A DNA stretch of 10,633 bases from Gammaproteobacteria bacterium (GTDB taxonomy: Bacteria; Pseudomonadota; Gammaproteobacteria; Steroidobacterales; Steroidobacteraceae), in contig JASHVF010000228.1 in the NCBI GenBank assembly GCA_030039615.1, positions 1 through 10,633 on the forward strand. Reading direction: 5' to 3'. This document shows, piece after piece, positions 1 through 6,165 of the stretch. Each line of letters starts with the position of its first letter. Position 1 is the stretch's first letter. The notes beneath the pieces were generated by a model that saw only the letters and a program-made list of their open reading frames with translations, was not told the DNA's origin and made no database searches. The position numbers and the translations under genes were made by a program.

Positions 1-176
1 GGGGTGGACTGCGCCGCCGCGGCCGGCGAAGGCGCGGCCGGCTGCGTCGCGGGCGGCGGCGACGCGCCGCGCGCCACCGCCACGGTGAACAGCGCGAGTG
101 CCAGGGTGAAGAAGGCCGCAACCACCGCCGGAAGCAGTTTCGATTGCGCCGGAGCGCGCGGAAGCTTGGTGTTCAA
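1..176 (-). CDS. N-terminus of an exported protein of unknown function (partial, runs off the window edge)
   Basis: Only about 58 codons are present; the rest lies beyond base 1. The reading begins at a TTG codon (174-176) whose last two bases are shared with the TGA stop of the DUF1611 gene, giving a TTGA overlap typical of translational coupling. A strong GGAGGG ribosome site lies 8 bases upstream and fixes this start. The visible product has a basic N-region (K4, R7, K13), a hydrophobic stretch at about residues 14-35 and a possible signal-peptidase site near VARGA. A Pro/Ala-rich low-complexity linker follows. It is therefore a secreted, periplasmic or membrane-anchored protein. Codon third positions are mostly G/C, as in the neighbours. 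Nothing of the mature domain is visible. From the operon it probably works with the receptor and DgcN-like protein, perhaps as a peptidase or hydrolase, but that is inference. Confidence 0.8.
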   Translation of the reverse strand, partial: MNTKLPRAPAQSKLLPAVVAAFFTLALALFTVAVARGASPPPATQPAAPSPAAAAQST

Positions 177-1267
177 GGCGGGATCCCTCCGCTCGGCTGC
201 TGAGCCAGGCATGAGTCGACGAGTCGTTCGAATTCGCGCCCCGGGCGCAGTGGATCCGCCACCGGCAGGCCGAGCCGGTGGCTCTCCCGCGCCATCAGAT
301 CATGCGCCGGGCGGGCCTCGAGCTGCGCGGTGTTGAGACAGACGCCGGCGCAGCGGATCGCCGGGTTGGTACGGCGTCCGAGCTGCAGCGTGAGATCGAT
401 GGTCTCCGGAATTCCCGGGATCGGATAATCAGGATAGCCGAGCACGCGCTCGCGACCGGGCAGGTGGCAGACGACGAACACATCGGGCTGGCTGCCGTGC
501 AGCAGCCCGAGCGAGACCGCCGCGTACGCCGGATGAAACAGCGATCCCTGACCCTCGATGACGTCCCAATGATCGGCCGGCGCGTCGGGACTCAGCATCT
601 CAGCGGCGCCCGCCTCGAAGTCGGACACCACCGCGTCCATCGGCATGCCGCGGCCGGCGATCAGGATGCCGGTCTGTCCGGTCGCGCGGAAGTCGACGGC
701 GCGGCCGCGCGCGGCGAAGGCGCGCGTCAGAGCGAGCGCTGCGTATTTCTTGCCGAGCGCGCAGTCGGTGCCGACGGTGAGCAGACGCTTGCCGCTGCGC
801 TTGCGGCCGGTGGCGATCGGGATGCGTGGCGGCGGGATGCGCACGTCGATGAGCCGCCGGCCGCAGCGCGCCGCGGTGGCGCTGAGCTCCGGGATGTCGG
901 TGAGCCGGGCGTGCAGGCCGCTGACGAGGTCGAGGCCCGCCTCGAGCGCTTCGATGAGGAGCGGCACCCAACGCTCGCCGATCACGCCGCCGACGTTGGC
1001 GACGCCGATGACGAGCCCGCGCGCGCCTTTAGCGTACGCCTCCCGCGCAGGCAGTCGCGGCAGGCCCGTCGACACGGTCGCCTCCGCGCAGGCCCACTCA
1101 CCGACGCAGCGCTCGGGTATCCAGTCGCGCAGCCCGAAGGCCGTCTTGGCGAAGGCCGGCTCGGTGGCATCGCCGAGGAACAACAGATACGGATACGGCA
1201 GCCGCTCGAGTGCGTGCGTCGCGTCGTTCCCTCCCCCGCCCTGGGCACCTGTCGCCACCGCTGCCAT
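173..1267 (-). CDS. dgcN: DUF1611 family protein, DgcN-type (D-glutamate N-acetyltransferase-like)
   Basis: The 364-residue product matches DUF1611/DgcN proteins along its length. Family hallmarks are an N-terminal PYLLFLGD (about 25-33), KTAFGLRDW (41-49), IGVANVGG (87-94), a phosphate-loop-like GTDCALGKK (166-174), ATGQTGILIAG (195-205) and EGQGSLFHP (238-246). Family knowledge: in marine Proteobacteria DgcN acetylates D-glutamate as the first step of a D-Glu catabolic route, with DgcA then racemising N-acetyl-D-Glu. Whether this homologue keeps that substrate cannot be read here, and no DgcA (enolase-superfamily epimerase) is seen in the window. The protein is cytoplasmic with no signal peptide. 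The ATG lies 9 bases after the receptor stop without a clear ribosome site. Residues 1-22 are Gly/Ala-rich and longer than usual for the family, so a later start is possible, although no good alternative codon is visible. The stop overlaps the next gene by 4 bases. Confidence 0.9.
   Translation of the reverse strand: MAAVATGAQGGGGNDATHALERLPYPYLLFLGDATEPAFAKTAFGLRDWIPERCVGEWACAEATVSTGLPRLPAREAYAKGARGLVIGVANVGGVIGERWVPLLIEALEAGLDLVSGLHARLTDIPELSATAARCGRRLIDVRIPPPRIPIATGRKRSGKRLLTVGTDCALGKKYAALALTRAFAARGRAVDFRATGQTGILIAGRGMPMDAVVSDFEAGAAEMLSPDAPADHWDVIEGQGSLFHPAYAAVSLGLLHGSQPDVFVVCHLPGRERVLGYPDYPIPGIPETIDLTLQLGRRTNPAIRCAGVCLNTAQLEARPAHDLMARESHRLGLPVADPLRPGREFERLVDSCLAQQPSGGIPP
185..190 (-). promoter_or_regulatory. 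Shine-Dalgarno GGAGGG for the TTG-started partial gene
   Basis: The minus strand reads GGAGGG with 8 bases to the TTG start. It lies inside the last codons of the DUF1611 gene. It is the main argument that the unusual TTG is a real start. Confidence 0.7.
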
Positions 1268-1276
1268 CCGGCGCGA

Positions 1277-3580
1277 TCAGAAGCGTGCGGTGATCGCGGC
1301 ACCGAGGGTGCGCGGCTGCAGCAAGGTGATCGTGCCGCCGAAGTTCGGCGTGCCGGCGTTGCCGTAGGAGGTGATGCCGCGCGCGTCCCCGAGGTTCTTG
1401 ACGTAGAGCTCGAACGTCCAGCGCTGGTTATCGAGCCCGGCACGCAGGTTGACGGTGTTGTAGCTCGGCAGCGCGGCGCGCGGATCCGGCACGAACACGA
1501 TCGCGCCGCCGACCACCGAAGGGCTCGCGGCGAAATCGCTGATGCGCGAGCCGGTGTAGGCCCAGGTCGCGCCGGCGAACGCGTCGTAGCCGTCGACGGC
1601 ATGCCAGGTGTAGGAGCCGTCGAGCGCCGTGCTCCACTTCGGCACGTACGACAGCTCGTCGCCGTCGGTGCCGCCGGCGGCGGGCGCGTTCGAGGTCAGG
1701 TTGGCGTCGACGTAGGCGCCGGTCAGCAGGAAATTCAAGCCCTCGAGCGGCGACAATCCGAGGGTCCACTCCAGGCCCTTGCTCTGGGCGGAGCCGCCGT
1801 TGGCGTCGATGGTGTAGTTCTCGACGAACTCCGACAGCTGGATCTTCTGCCAGTTGATGAGGAACGCCGCCACATCGACCGACAGGTGGTTGTCGAGGAA
1901 GGTGCTGCGCGTGCCGAGCTCGTAGTTGGTGGTCGAATCCGACTGGTAGGTGGTCGGCACGCCTGGCGTAACGGTCGGCGGCAGGGCATTCGGCCCGCCC
2001 GGGCGGTAGCCGGTCGCCACGCGCGCGTACGCCAGGGTGTTGTCGGTGACGTGCCAGCGCGGCGCGATCGAGTAGGTCCAGTCGGTGCCGGTCGACTGGC
2101 CGCCGGTGAACTCGGTCGGACTCACCAGCAGCCCGCTGATGCTCTCGTCCGTCGACTGCCGGTTCTCGGACCAGCGGGCCCCGAGCGTGAGGTCCCACTG
2201 CGGATTGAACTGGTAGGTGATCTGGCCGAAGCCGGACCACTCGCGATAGAGCGCACCGAGATGCGGGGTCTCGAATGAGGGCAGGGGCGTGAGCTGCTGA
2301 CTGGGTATGTAGAAGCTCGGCAGCGTCTCGTCGATGGTCGAGGCTTCGTGCGTGTAGAAGGCCCCGAGCTGCCACTCCAGCGGCTGCGCCGTACTCGAGG
2401 TCAGGCGTATTTCCTGGGTGAACTTGCCGAGGTTGACGACGTCGGTCTCCGCGAGCCCGGCGGGCGCCCCGACGACGCTCGCGGCGAGGTCGCCGTAGGT
2501 TCCCGCCGCCGGCACCCCGGACTCGAGCTCGAGCGAGGACTCGTCGGTGAACAGGTTCACGTAGGTCTGCCCGTAGCTCGAGATCGAGGTCAGCGATCCG
2601 AAGCCGAGGTTCCAGTCGAGCGTCGCGCTGAACACCTTGTAACGGAAGGTGCTCGGCTCGTTGATGAAGCGGCTCTGGTCGTATTCGCCGACCAGCGGCT
2701 GCAGCTCGTTGGCCGGCGGGGTGAGCGGCGTACCCGCGGCACCCACGACATCGACCTGCGGCGTGCCGTCGGTGCGCAGGGTCTGACCGAACGCGCTCAG
2801 CCGGATGGTGAAGCTATCGGTCGCCTTGACGAGCAGCGAGGCGCGCAGACCCTCGCGGTAGCCGCGGTTGATCTGACTCTCGCCGAGCGTCGGGTCGTCG
2901 ATGTAGCCCGGGATCCAGGTGTCGTAGCCGCTGATGCGGATCGCGGCGCTGTCGCCGATCGGCTGGTTGATCATGCCCTTTACCAGGGGATCACCGCCGC
3001 CGTGAGCGATATCCTCGTAGCCGACCTGGAAGGCGCCGGCCGCCGCGCCCGGATCCGGGGCATTGGTGACGAACTTGAGCAGTCCGCCCTCGCTGCCGGC
3101 GCCGTACAGCGTCCCCTGCGGACCGCGCAGCACCTCCACTCTCTGCAGATCCCAGGTATCGAAGTCGCTGGTGATGATGGCGCCGTCGGCGAGCGCGTTG
3201 CTCGAGCCGACCGGGGTGTCATCGACGTAGACGGTCACGGTCGAGCCGATACCGCCGACGTTCTCGCCGCGCAGCGTGATGCGGGACAACCCCGGCTGCG
3301 ACTCCTGCACCGAGAGCGCCGGCACCAGCGCCTGCAGATCCTGGAAGTCCCCCACACGCTGCTGCTCGATCTCATCCGAGGTGACCGCGGTGACGCCCAT
3401 CGGCACGTCGTGCAGCTTCTCCGCGCGCTTCTGCGCGGTGACCACGATCTCCTGCAGCGCGCCGGCCGTGCCGGCGGAGGTGTTCTGCTGCGCCTGCTCG
3501 TCGGCGGCGCGCGCTCCCGGAGCCACCGCGAGCACGGCGGCGAGCAGGGACGATGCAGGAACCCGTAGCGGCCTCGGCAT
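1277..3580 (-). CDS. TonB-dependent outer-membrane receptor
   Basis: The product is 767 residues from the ATG at 3578-3580. It has a signal peptide (1-25, cleavage after ARA), then a TonB-box-like EIVVTAQK at 44-51. The plug domain (about 57-175) contains LRGENVGG, VYVDDTPVG and VEVLRGPQGTLYG (148-160). A long beta-barrel follows, ending in ITARF with the terminal Phe used in outer-membrane assembly. The frame stays open upstream to a TTG at 3632-3634, adding 18 residues. The ATG is preferred because the signal peptide follows it directly, a GGGGG ribosome-like run lies 9 bases upstream and the extension falls in the AT-rich promoter region. Family knowledge: such receptors import ligands above porin size (siderophores, cobalamin, glycans, peptides) using TonB energy. 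Barrel sequence does not reveal the ligand. The operon partners suggest a peptide or D-amino-acid-containing compound. It is first in the operon and divergent from the XRE/cupin regulator. Confidence 0.93.
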   Translation of the reverse strand: MPRPLRVPASSLLAAVLAVAPGARAADEQAQQNTSAGTAGALQEIVVTAQKRAEKLHDVPMGVTAVTSDEIEQQRVGDFQDLQALVPALSVQESQPGLSRITLRGENVGGIGSTVTVYVDDTPVGSSNALADGAIITSDFDTWDLQRVEVLRGPQGTLYGAGSEGGLLKFVTNAPDPGAAAGAFQVGYEDIAHGGGDPLVKGMINQPIGDSAAIRISGYDTWIPGYIDDPTLGESQINRGYREGLRASLLVKATDSFTIRLSAFGQTLRTDGTPQVDVVGAAGTPLTPPANELQPLVGEYDQSRFINEPSTFRYKVFSATLDWNLGFGSLTSISSYGQTYVNLFTDESSLELESGVPAAGTYGDLAASVVGAPAGLAETDVVNLGKFTQEIRLTSSTAQPLEWQLGAFYTHEASTIDETLPSFYIPSQQLTPLPSFETPHLGALYREWSGFGQITYQFNPQWDLTLGARWSENRQSTDESISGLLVSPTEFTGGQSTGTDWTYSIAPRWHVTDNTLAYARVATGYRPGGPNALPPTVTPGVPTTYQSDSTTNYELGTRSTFLDNHLSVDVAAFLINWQKIQLSEFVENYTIDANGGSAQSKGLEWTLGLSPLEGLNFLLTGAYVDANLTSNAPAAGGTDGDELSYVPKWSTALDGSYTWHAVDGYDAFAGATWAYTGSRISDFAASPSVVGGAIVFVPDPRAALPSYNTVNLRAGLDNQRWTFELYVKNLGDARGITSYGNAGTPNFGGTITLLQPRTLGAAITARF

Positions 3581-3612
3581 GAGCAAATACCCCCGGGGAC
3601 GCCAGATTCCCC

Positions 3613-3662
3613 CCTTTATCCAATGTGACAACAATTTTTCAGAATTGGCAAATTAATTTTCA
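3613..3662. promoter_or_regulatory. AT-rich divergent promoter/operator region between receptor and regulator
   Basis: In an otherwise about 70% GC window these 50 bases are dominated by A and T. They contain four AATT tetramers (3633, 3643, 3651, 3655), a CAATT/AATTG dyad at 3632-3647 and a wider CCAAT/ATTGG pair (3620-3624 and 3644-3648). It sits inside the 111-base gap between two divergent starts, so it is the natural place for both promoters and for binding by the regulator. No convincing paired -35/-10 could be assigned. For the regulator, TTTTCA (3657-3662) and TAGGAT (3680-3685) have 17-base spacing, but the second hexamer overlaps the better explanation as a ribosome site. Confidence 0.5.
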
Positions 3663-3678
3663 CGAGCATCCGCTCACG

Positions 3679-3684
3679 GTAGGA
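3679..3684 (+). promoter_or_regulatory. Ribosome-binding site GGTAGGA-like for the GTG-started regulator
   Basis: AGGA at 3681-3684 lies 7 bases before the GTG at 3692, supporting that non-ATG start. The same bases could be read as a weak -10, in which case the transcript would be nearly leaderless. Confidence 0.5.
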
Positions 3685-3691
3685 TTGCGGC

Positions 3692-4414
3692 GTGGCCGCG
3701 AAATTCGAATCAGGCCGGGCGGGTGCGCCGGCGCCCCTGGCGGCAGGCGCGCCCGCCTCGGTCGCCAAACCGGGCGCCGTGCTCAAGGCGCTGCGCCGCA
3801 GGCAGGGCTGGACGCTCGCCGAGGTCAGTCGCCGCACCGGGCTGCCGCTCTCGACGCTCTCGAAGATCGAGAACGACAAGATGTCGCTCACCTTCGACAA
3901 GCTGTCGCGGCTGTCGAGCAGCCTCGAGGTCGATATCTCGGCGCTCTTCAACGGCGAGGCCGGCGAAGCCGCCTCCCCCGGCGCGAGCGGTCGGCGCAGC
4001 GTCACCCGGGCCGGGGAAGGCAAGGCGATCGAGACCCAGAACTACTCGCACCTCTACCCGGCGTGGGAGCTGCTCAACAAGCGCATCATTCCGATCGTCG
4101 CCGAGCTGCACGCGCGCAGCCTCGCGGAGTTCGGCGAGCTCGTGCGCCATCCCGGCGAGGAGTACGCCTACGTGCTCGAGGGGGAGGTCGATCTGTACAC
4201 CAGCCTGTACGCGCCGGTGCGCCTCAAGACCGGCGATTCGATCTACTTCGACAGCGGCATGGGCCACGCCTACATTGCCGCGGCCGCGGGCCCGTGCCGC
4301 GTGCTGTCGCTGTGCTCGGCACCTGAAATGCAGCTGATCGCCGCGAGCAGCGGCCGGCCGCGCGGCGAAGGGCCGCGCCGGGCGCCGGCGGCGGCCCGGA
4401 AAAAGCGCGCCTGA
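3692..4414 (+). CDS. XRE-family transcriptional regulator with C-terminal cupin sensor domain
   Basis: The product is 240 residues. An Ala-rich N-terminal segment (1-27) precedes an HTH_3 domain at about 28-86, with the recognition region TLAEVSRRTGLPLSTLSKIE (41-60). A linker leads to a cupin_2 fold at about 145-210, with HPGEEYAYVLEGEVDLY and then GDSIYFDSGMGHAY. The tail (about 221-240) is rich in Arg, Lys, Pro and Ala. The HTH-plus-cupin layout is that of the PuuR/SutR-like group, which sense small metabolites and usually control adjacent catabolic or transport genes. The start is GTG; a later start would cut into the HTH. It diverges from the receptor operon across an AT-rich gap and converges on the dipeptidase gene with only 17 bases between stops. 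Regulation of the receptor operon and itself is inferred from position. The effector is unknown; a D-amino acid or dipeptide is a reasonable guess. Confidence 0.92.
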   Translation: MAAKFESGRAGAPAPLAAGAPASVAKPGAVLKALRRRQGWTLAEVSRRTGLPLSTLSKIENDKMSLTFDKLSRLSSSLEVDISALFNGEAGEAASPGASGRRSVTRAGEGKAIETQNYSHLYPAWELLNKRIIPIVAELHARSLAEFGELVRHPGEEYAYVLEGEVDLYTSLYAPVRLKTGDSIYFDSGMGHAYIAAAAGPCRVLSLCSAPEMQLIAASSGRPRGEGPRRAPAAARKKRA

Positions 4415-4416
4415 GG

Positions 4417-4430
4417 GCGCCGTCCGGCGC
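4417..4430. terminator. GC hairpin between convergent genes
   Basis: GCGCC and GGCGC pair around a 4-base loop (or GCGCCG/CGGCGC around 2 bases). The hairpin fills the 17-base gap between the regulator stop and the dipeptidase stop. No T-tract follows on either strand, so it is only a candidate bidirectional terminator or transcript 3'-end stabiliser. Confidence 0.4.
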
Positions 4431-4431
4431 G

Positions 4432-5748
4432 CTACTGCGCCTGCGGCGGGGCATCGAGCGCGAGCGTCGCGGTGGAGGGACCGCGCGCCGCGCGCAGCCG
4501 CACGCTCACCTCCTCCGCCCGGGCGAGCACCCGCAGGGCGTTGCCGCCGGCAACCTTGGCAAGCTCCGCATCGCTCCAGCCGCGGTGCGCGAGCTCGGCG
4601 AGCAGCGCCGGGTACTTGTCGACACCGTCGAGACCGGTCGGCCCCTCGGGGATGCCGTCGAAGTCCGAGCCGAGGCCCACGTGATCGACGCCGGCCACCT
4701 GGCGGATGTGGTCGATGTGATCGGCCACGTCGCCGATCCCCACCGCCGGCTTCGGCTGCGCGCGCTCCCACTCCGCCAGCGCGGCCTTGGCGCGCTCGGG
4801 CTGCCCGATGTAGAGGCCGCCGAAGGGCGGGCTGTTGTTGCGCGCCACCTCGGCCGCACGCTCCGCGTCCCAGCGGCGGCGCGCCTCCGAGACGTAGCCC
4901 GGGAAGAAATTGACCATCACCACGCCGCCGTTGGCGGCTACCAGGCGCAGCACGTCGTCGGGCACGTCGCGCGGATGATCGACCAGCGCCCGTGCCGAGG
5001 AGTGCGAGTAGATGACCGGCGCCTCGCTCACCGCGAGCGCCGCGCGCATGGTCTCCTCCGACACGTGCGACAGGTCGACCAGCATGCCGATACGGTTCAT
5101 CTCGCGCACCACCTCCCTGCCGAAAGGCGTGAGCCCGTGGTGCGCGGGATTGTCGGTCGCCGAGTCCGCCCAGGCCGTGTTGGACGAATGAGTGAGCGTC
5201 ATGTAGCGGGCGCCGAGGTCGTAGTAGGCGCGCAGCACGTCGAGGGAGTTGTTGATCTGGTGGCCGCCCTCGACGCCGATCAGCGAGGCGACCCTGCCGG
5301 CCCTGTGTGCGCGCGCGACGTCGGCCGCGGTGTATGCCATGGCGAGATCGTCCGGGTAGCGCGCGCACATCTGCTTGACGAGGTCGATCTGCTCGATGGT
5401 CATCTGCACGGCCGCCGCGCCCGGCACCTCGACCGGGATGAAGACCGACCAGAACTGCGCGCCGACGTGCCCGGCCCTGAGGCGCGGGATGTCCGTCATC
5501 AGCGGCGGGCTGCCCGCGGGCGCCGGCAACGTCAGCGTCGAACGGCTCAGGTCGACCTTCGAGAGGTCGCCGGCGAAGCGGGTGCGGATCTCCCACGGCA
5601 GGTCGTTGTGGCCGTCGACGAGCGGCGTCTGCGCGAGGATCCGCTCGATACGCTGCGCCTCCACATCCGCACCGAGCGCCGGTGCGGCGAGCAGCAGCGC
5701 GGACAGCAGCGTCAGCGCGAAGTGCGCGCGCGGGGCGGAGTGCGGCAT
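4432..5748 (-). CDS. Exported M19 membrane-dipeptidase (renal dipeptidase) family zinc peptidase
   Basis: The product is 438 residues with a signal peptide (about 1-26, hydrophobic LTLLSALLLAAPALG, cleavage near ALGA-D), so it acts in the periplasm or outside. All family metal ligands are visible: H47 and D49 in VDGHNDLPW, E160 in IGVEGGH, H228 in DLSHVS and H249 in YSHSSAR. R260 in DHPRDVPDD and the acidic SDFDG (361-365) match the substrate and catalytic positions of human renal dipeptidase. Family knowledge: these binuclear zinc enzymes hydrolyse dipeptides, often accepting a D-residue at the C-terminal position, and some cleave beta-lactams. Length is normal for bacterial members. AAGGA (5758-5762) lies 9 bases before the ATG. 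It is convergent with the regulator and is transcribed on its own or by read-through from module B. Supplying amino acids from D-containing or murein-derived dipeptides fits the DgcN neighbour, but the substrate is inferred. Confidence 0.94.
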   Translation of the reverse strand: MPHSAPRAHFALTLLSALLLAAPALGADVEAQRIERILAQTPLVDGHNDLPWEIRTRFAGDLSKVDLSRSTLTLPAPAGSPPLMTDIPRLRAGHVGAQFWSVFIPVEVPGAAAVQMTIEQIDLVKQMCARYPDDLAMAYTAADVARAHRAGRVASLIGVEGGHQINNSLDVLRAYYDLGARYMTLTHSSNTAWADSATDNPAHHGLTPFGREVVREMNRIGMLVDLSHVSEETMRAALAVSEAPVIYSHSSARALVDHPRDVPDDVLRLVAANGGVVMVNFFPGYVSEARRRWDAERAAEVARNNSPPFGGLYIGQPERAKAALAEWERAQPKPAVGIGDVADHIDHIRQVAGVDHVGLGSDFDGIPEGPTGLDGVDKYPALLAELAHRGWSDAELAKVAGGNALRVLARAEEVSVRLRAARGPSTATLALDAPPQAQ

Positions 5749-5787
5749 GGGCGGCGATCCTTCTTTGTGCTGCGAGTGCGGGGCGCG

Positions 5788-5793
5788 ATCATA
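5788..5793 (-). promoter_or_regulatory. Candidate -10 (TATGAT) for the dipeptidase gene
   Basis: The minus strand reads TATGAT, five of six to the sigma-70 consensus, 39 bases before the ATG and after the hairpin that ends module B. No convincing -35 is seen at 16-18 bases, so activator dependence or a false match is possible. Confidence 0.35.
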
Positions 5794-5818
5794 CCGGAGC
5801 GCGCCGCTGCCGCACGCC

Positions 5819-5833
5819 GTGCCGCCGCGGCAC
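5819..5833 (-). terminator. Hairpin just after the BON lipoprotein stop
   Basis: GTGCCGC and GCGGCAC form a 7-base inverted repeat around one base (realistically a 5-base stem with a 5-base loop), starting 3 bases past the lipoprotein stop. No T-run follows. Its position at the end of an operon supports a terminator or 3'-end role. Confidence 0.4.
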
Positions 5834-5835
5834 GC

Positions 5836-6165
5836 TCACCGGCCGGCGACGATCGCGATCGCGTTGGTCACCGCGGTCACGCCCGGGACGCCGCGAGCCA
5901 GCCAGGTCGCCGCGTCGCGATCCGGACCGTCGAACGCCAGTCCCGTGAGATAGGCCACCCCGCCGTCGACCCGCACCTCGAGCGCCGGGTAGAAGTGCAG
6001 CGGGTCCGCCTTGAGCGCCGCATAGACGCGCGCGGCGGTAGCGGCATCCGCGCTCGCCTGCTCGCTGGAGCGCTCCGGCAGCTGCGCGCACCCGGCGGCG
6101 AGCAGCAGCGCCACCGCTCCGAGCACGAACCGGTGGCTCATGATCCGCGACGCACCGCGCTGCAT
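5836..6165 (-). CDS. Small BON-domain lipoprotein
   Basis: The product is 109 residues from the ATG at 6163-6165, which overlaps the stop of the upstream lyase gene as TGATG and suggests translational coupling. A second in-frame ATG (6139-6141, residue 9) gives a more standard signal peptide and is also possible. The sequence shows a hydrophobic run ending in the lipobox LLAAGC, with the lipidated Cys at residue 26. A short Ser/Glu/Ala linker follows, then one BON domain (about 40-107) with the pattern EVRVDGGVAYLTG and GVPGVTAVTNAIAI. Family knowledge: BON domains occur in periplasmic and outer-membrane proteins such as OsmY and DolP, and are thought to bind phospholipid or support envelope stability. 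The residue after Cys26 is Ala, not Asp, so outer-membrane sorting is expected. It is third in the CBS-lyase operon; no functional link to sulfur metabolism is known to me. Confidence 0.85.
   Translation of the reverse strand: MQRGASRIMSHRFVLGAVALLLAAGCAQLPERSSEQASADAATAARVYAALKADPLHFYPALEVRVDGGVAYLTGLAFDGPDRDAATWLARGVPGVTAVTNAIAIVAGR

Noticed and set aside
278..2278. A 666-codon open frame on the plus strand opposite the DUF1611 and receptor genes
   Set aside because: It is antisense to two well-supported genes and its product is Arg/Ala/Gly/Val-rich with no recognisable domain, as expected for shadows in GC-rich DNA. The same applies to the long plus-strand frames at 2348-3568, 4585-6426, 6456-7388, 7258-8808 and 9384-10409.
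3581..3634. Earlier TTG start for the receptor, 18 codons upstream
   Set aside because: It lies in the AT-rich promoter region, has no ribosome site and would place an atypical segment before a good signal peptide that begins at the ATG.
3657..3685. Sigma-70 promoter TTTTCA-N17-TAGGAT giving a leaderless regulator transcript
   Set aside because: Both hexamers match only four of six, and the AGGA in the second is better explained as the ribosome site 7 bases before the GTG.
3710..5596. A 628-codon open frame on the minus strand spanning the regulator and the dipeptidase
   Set aside because: Part runs antisense to the regulator and part is an alternative frame of the dipeptidase gene. The sequence is low-complexity Arg/Ala/Gly, while the true genes carry complete motifs.
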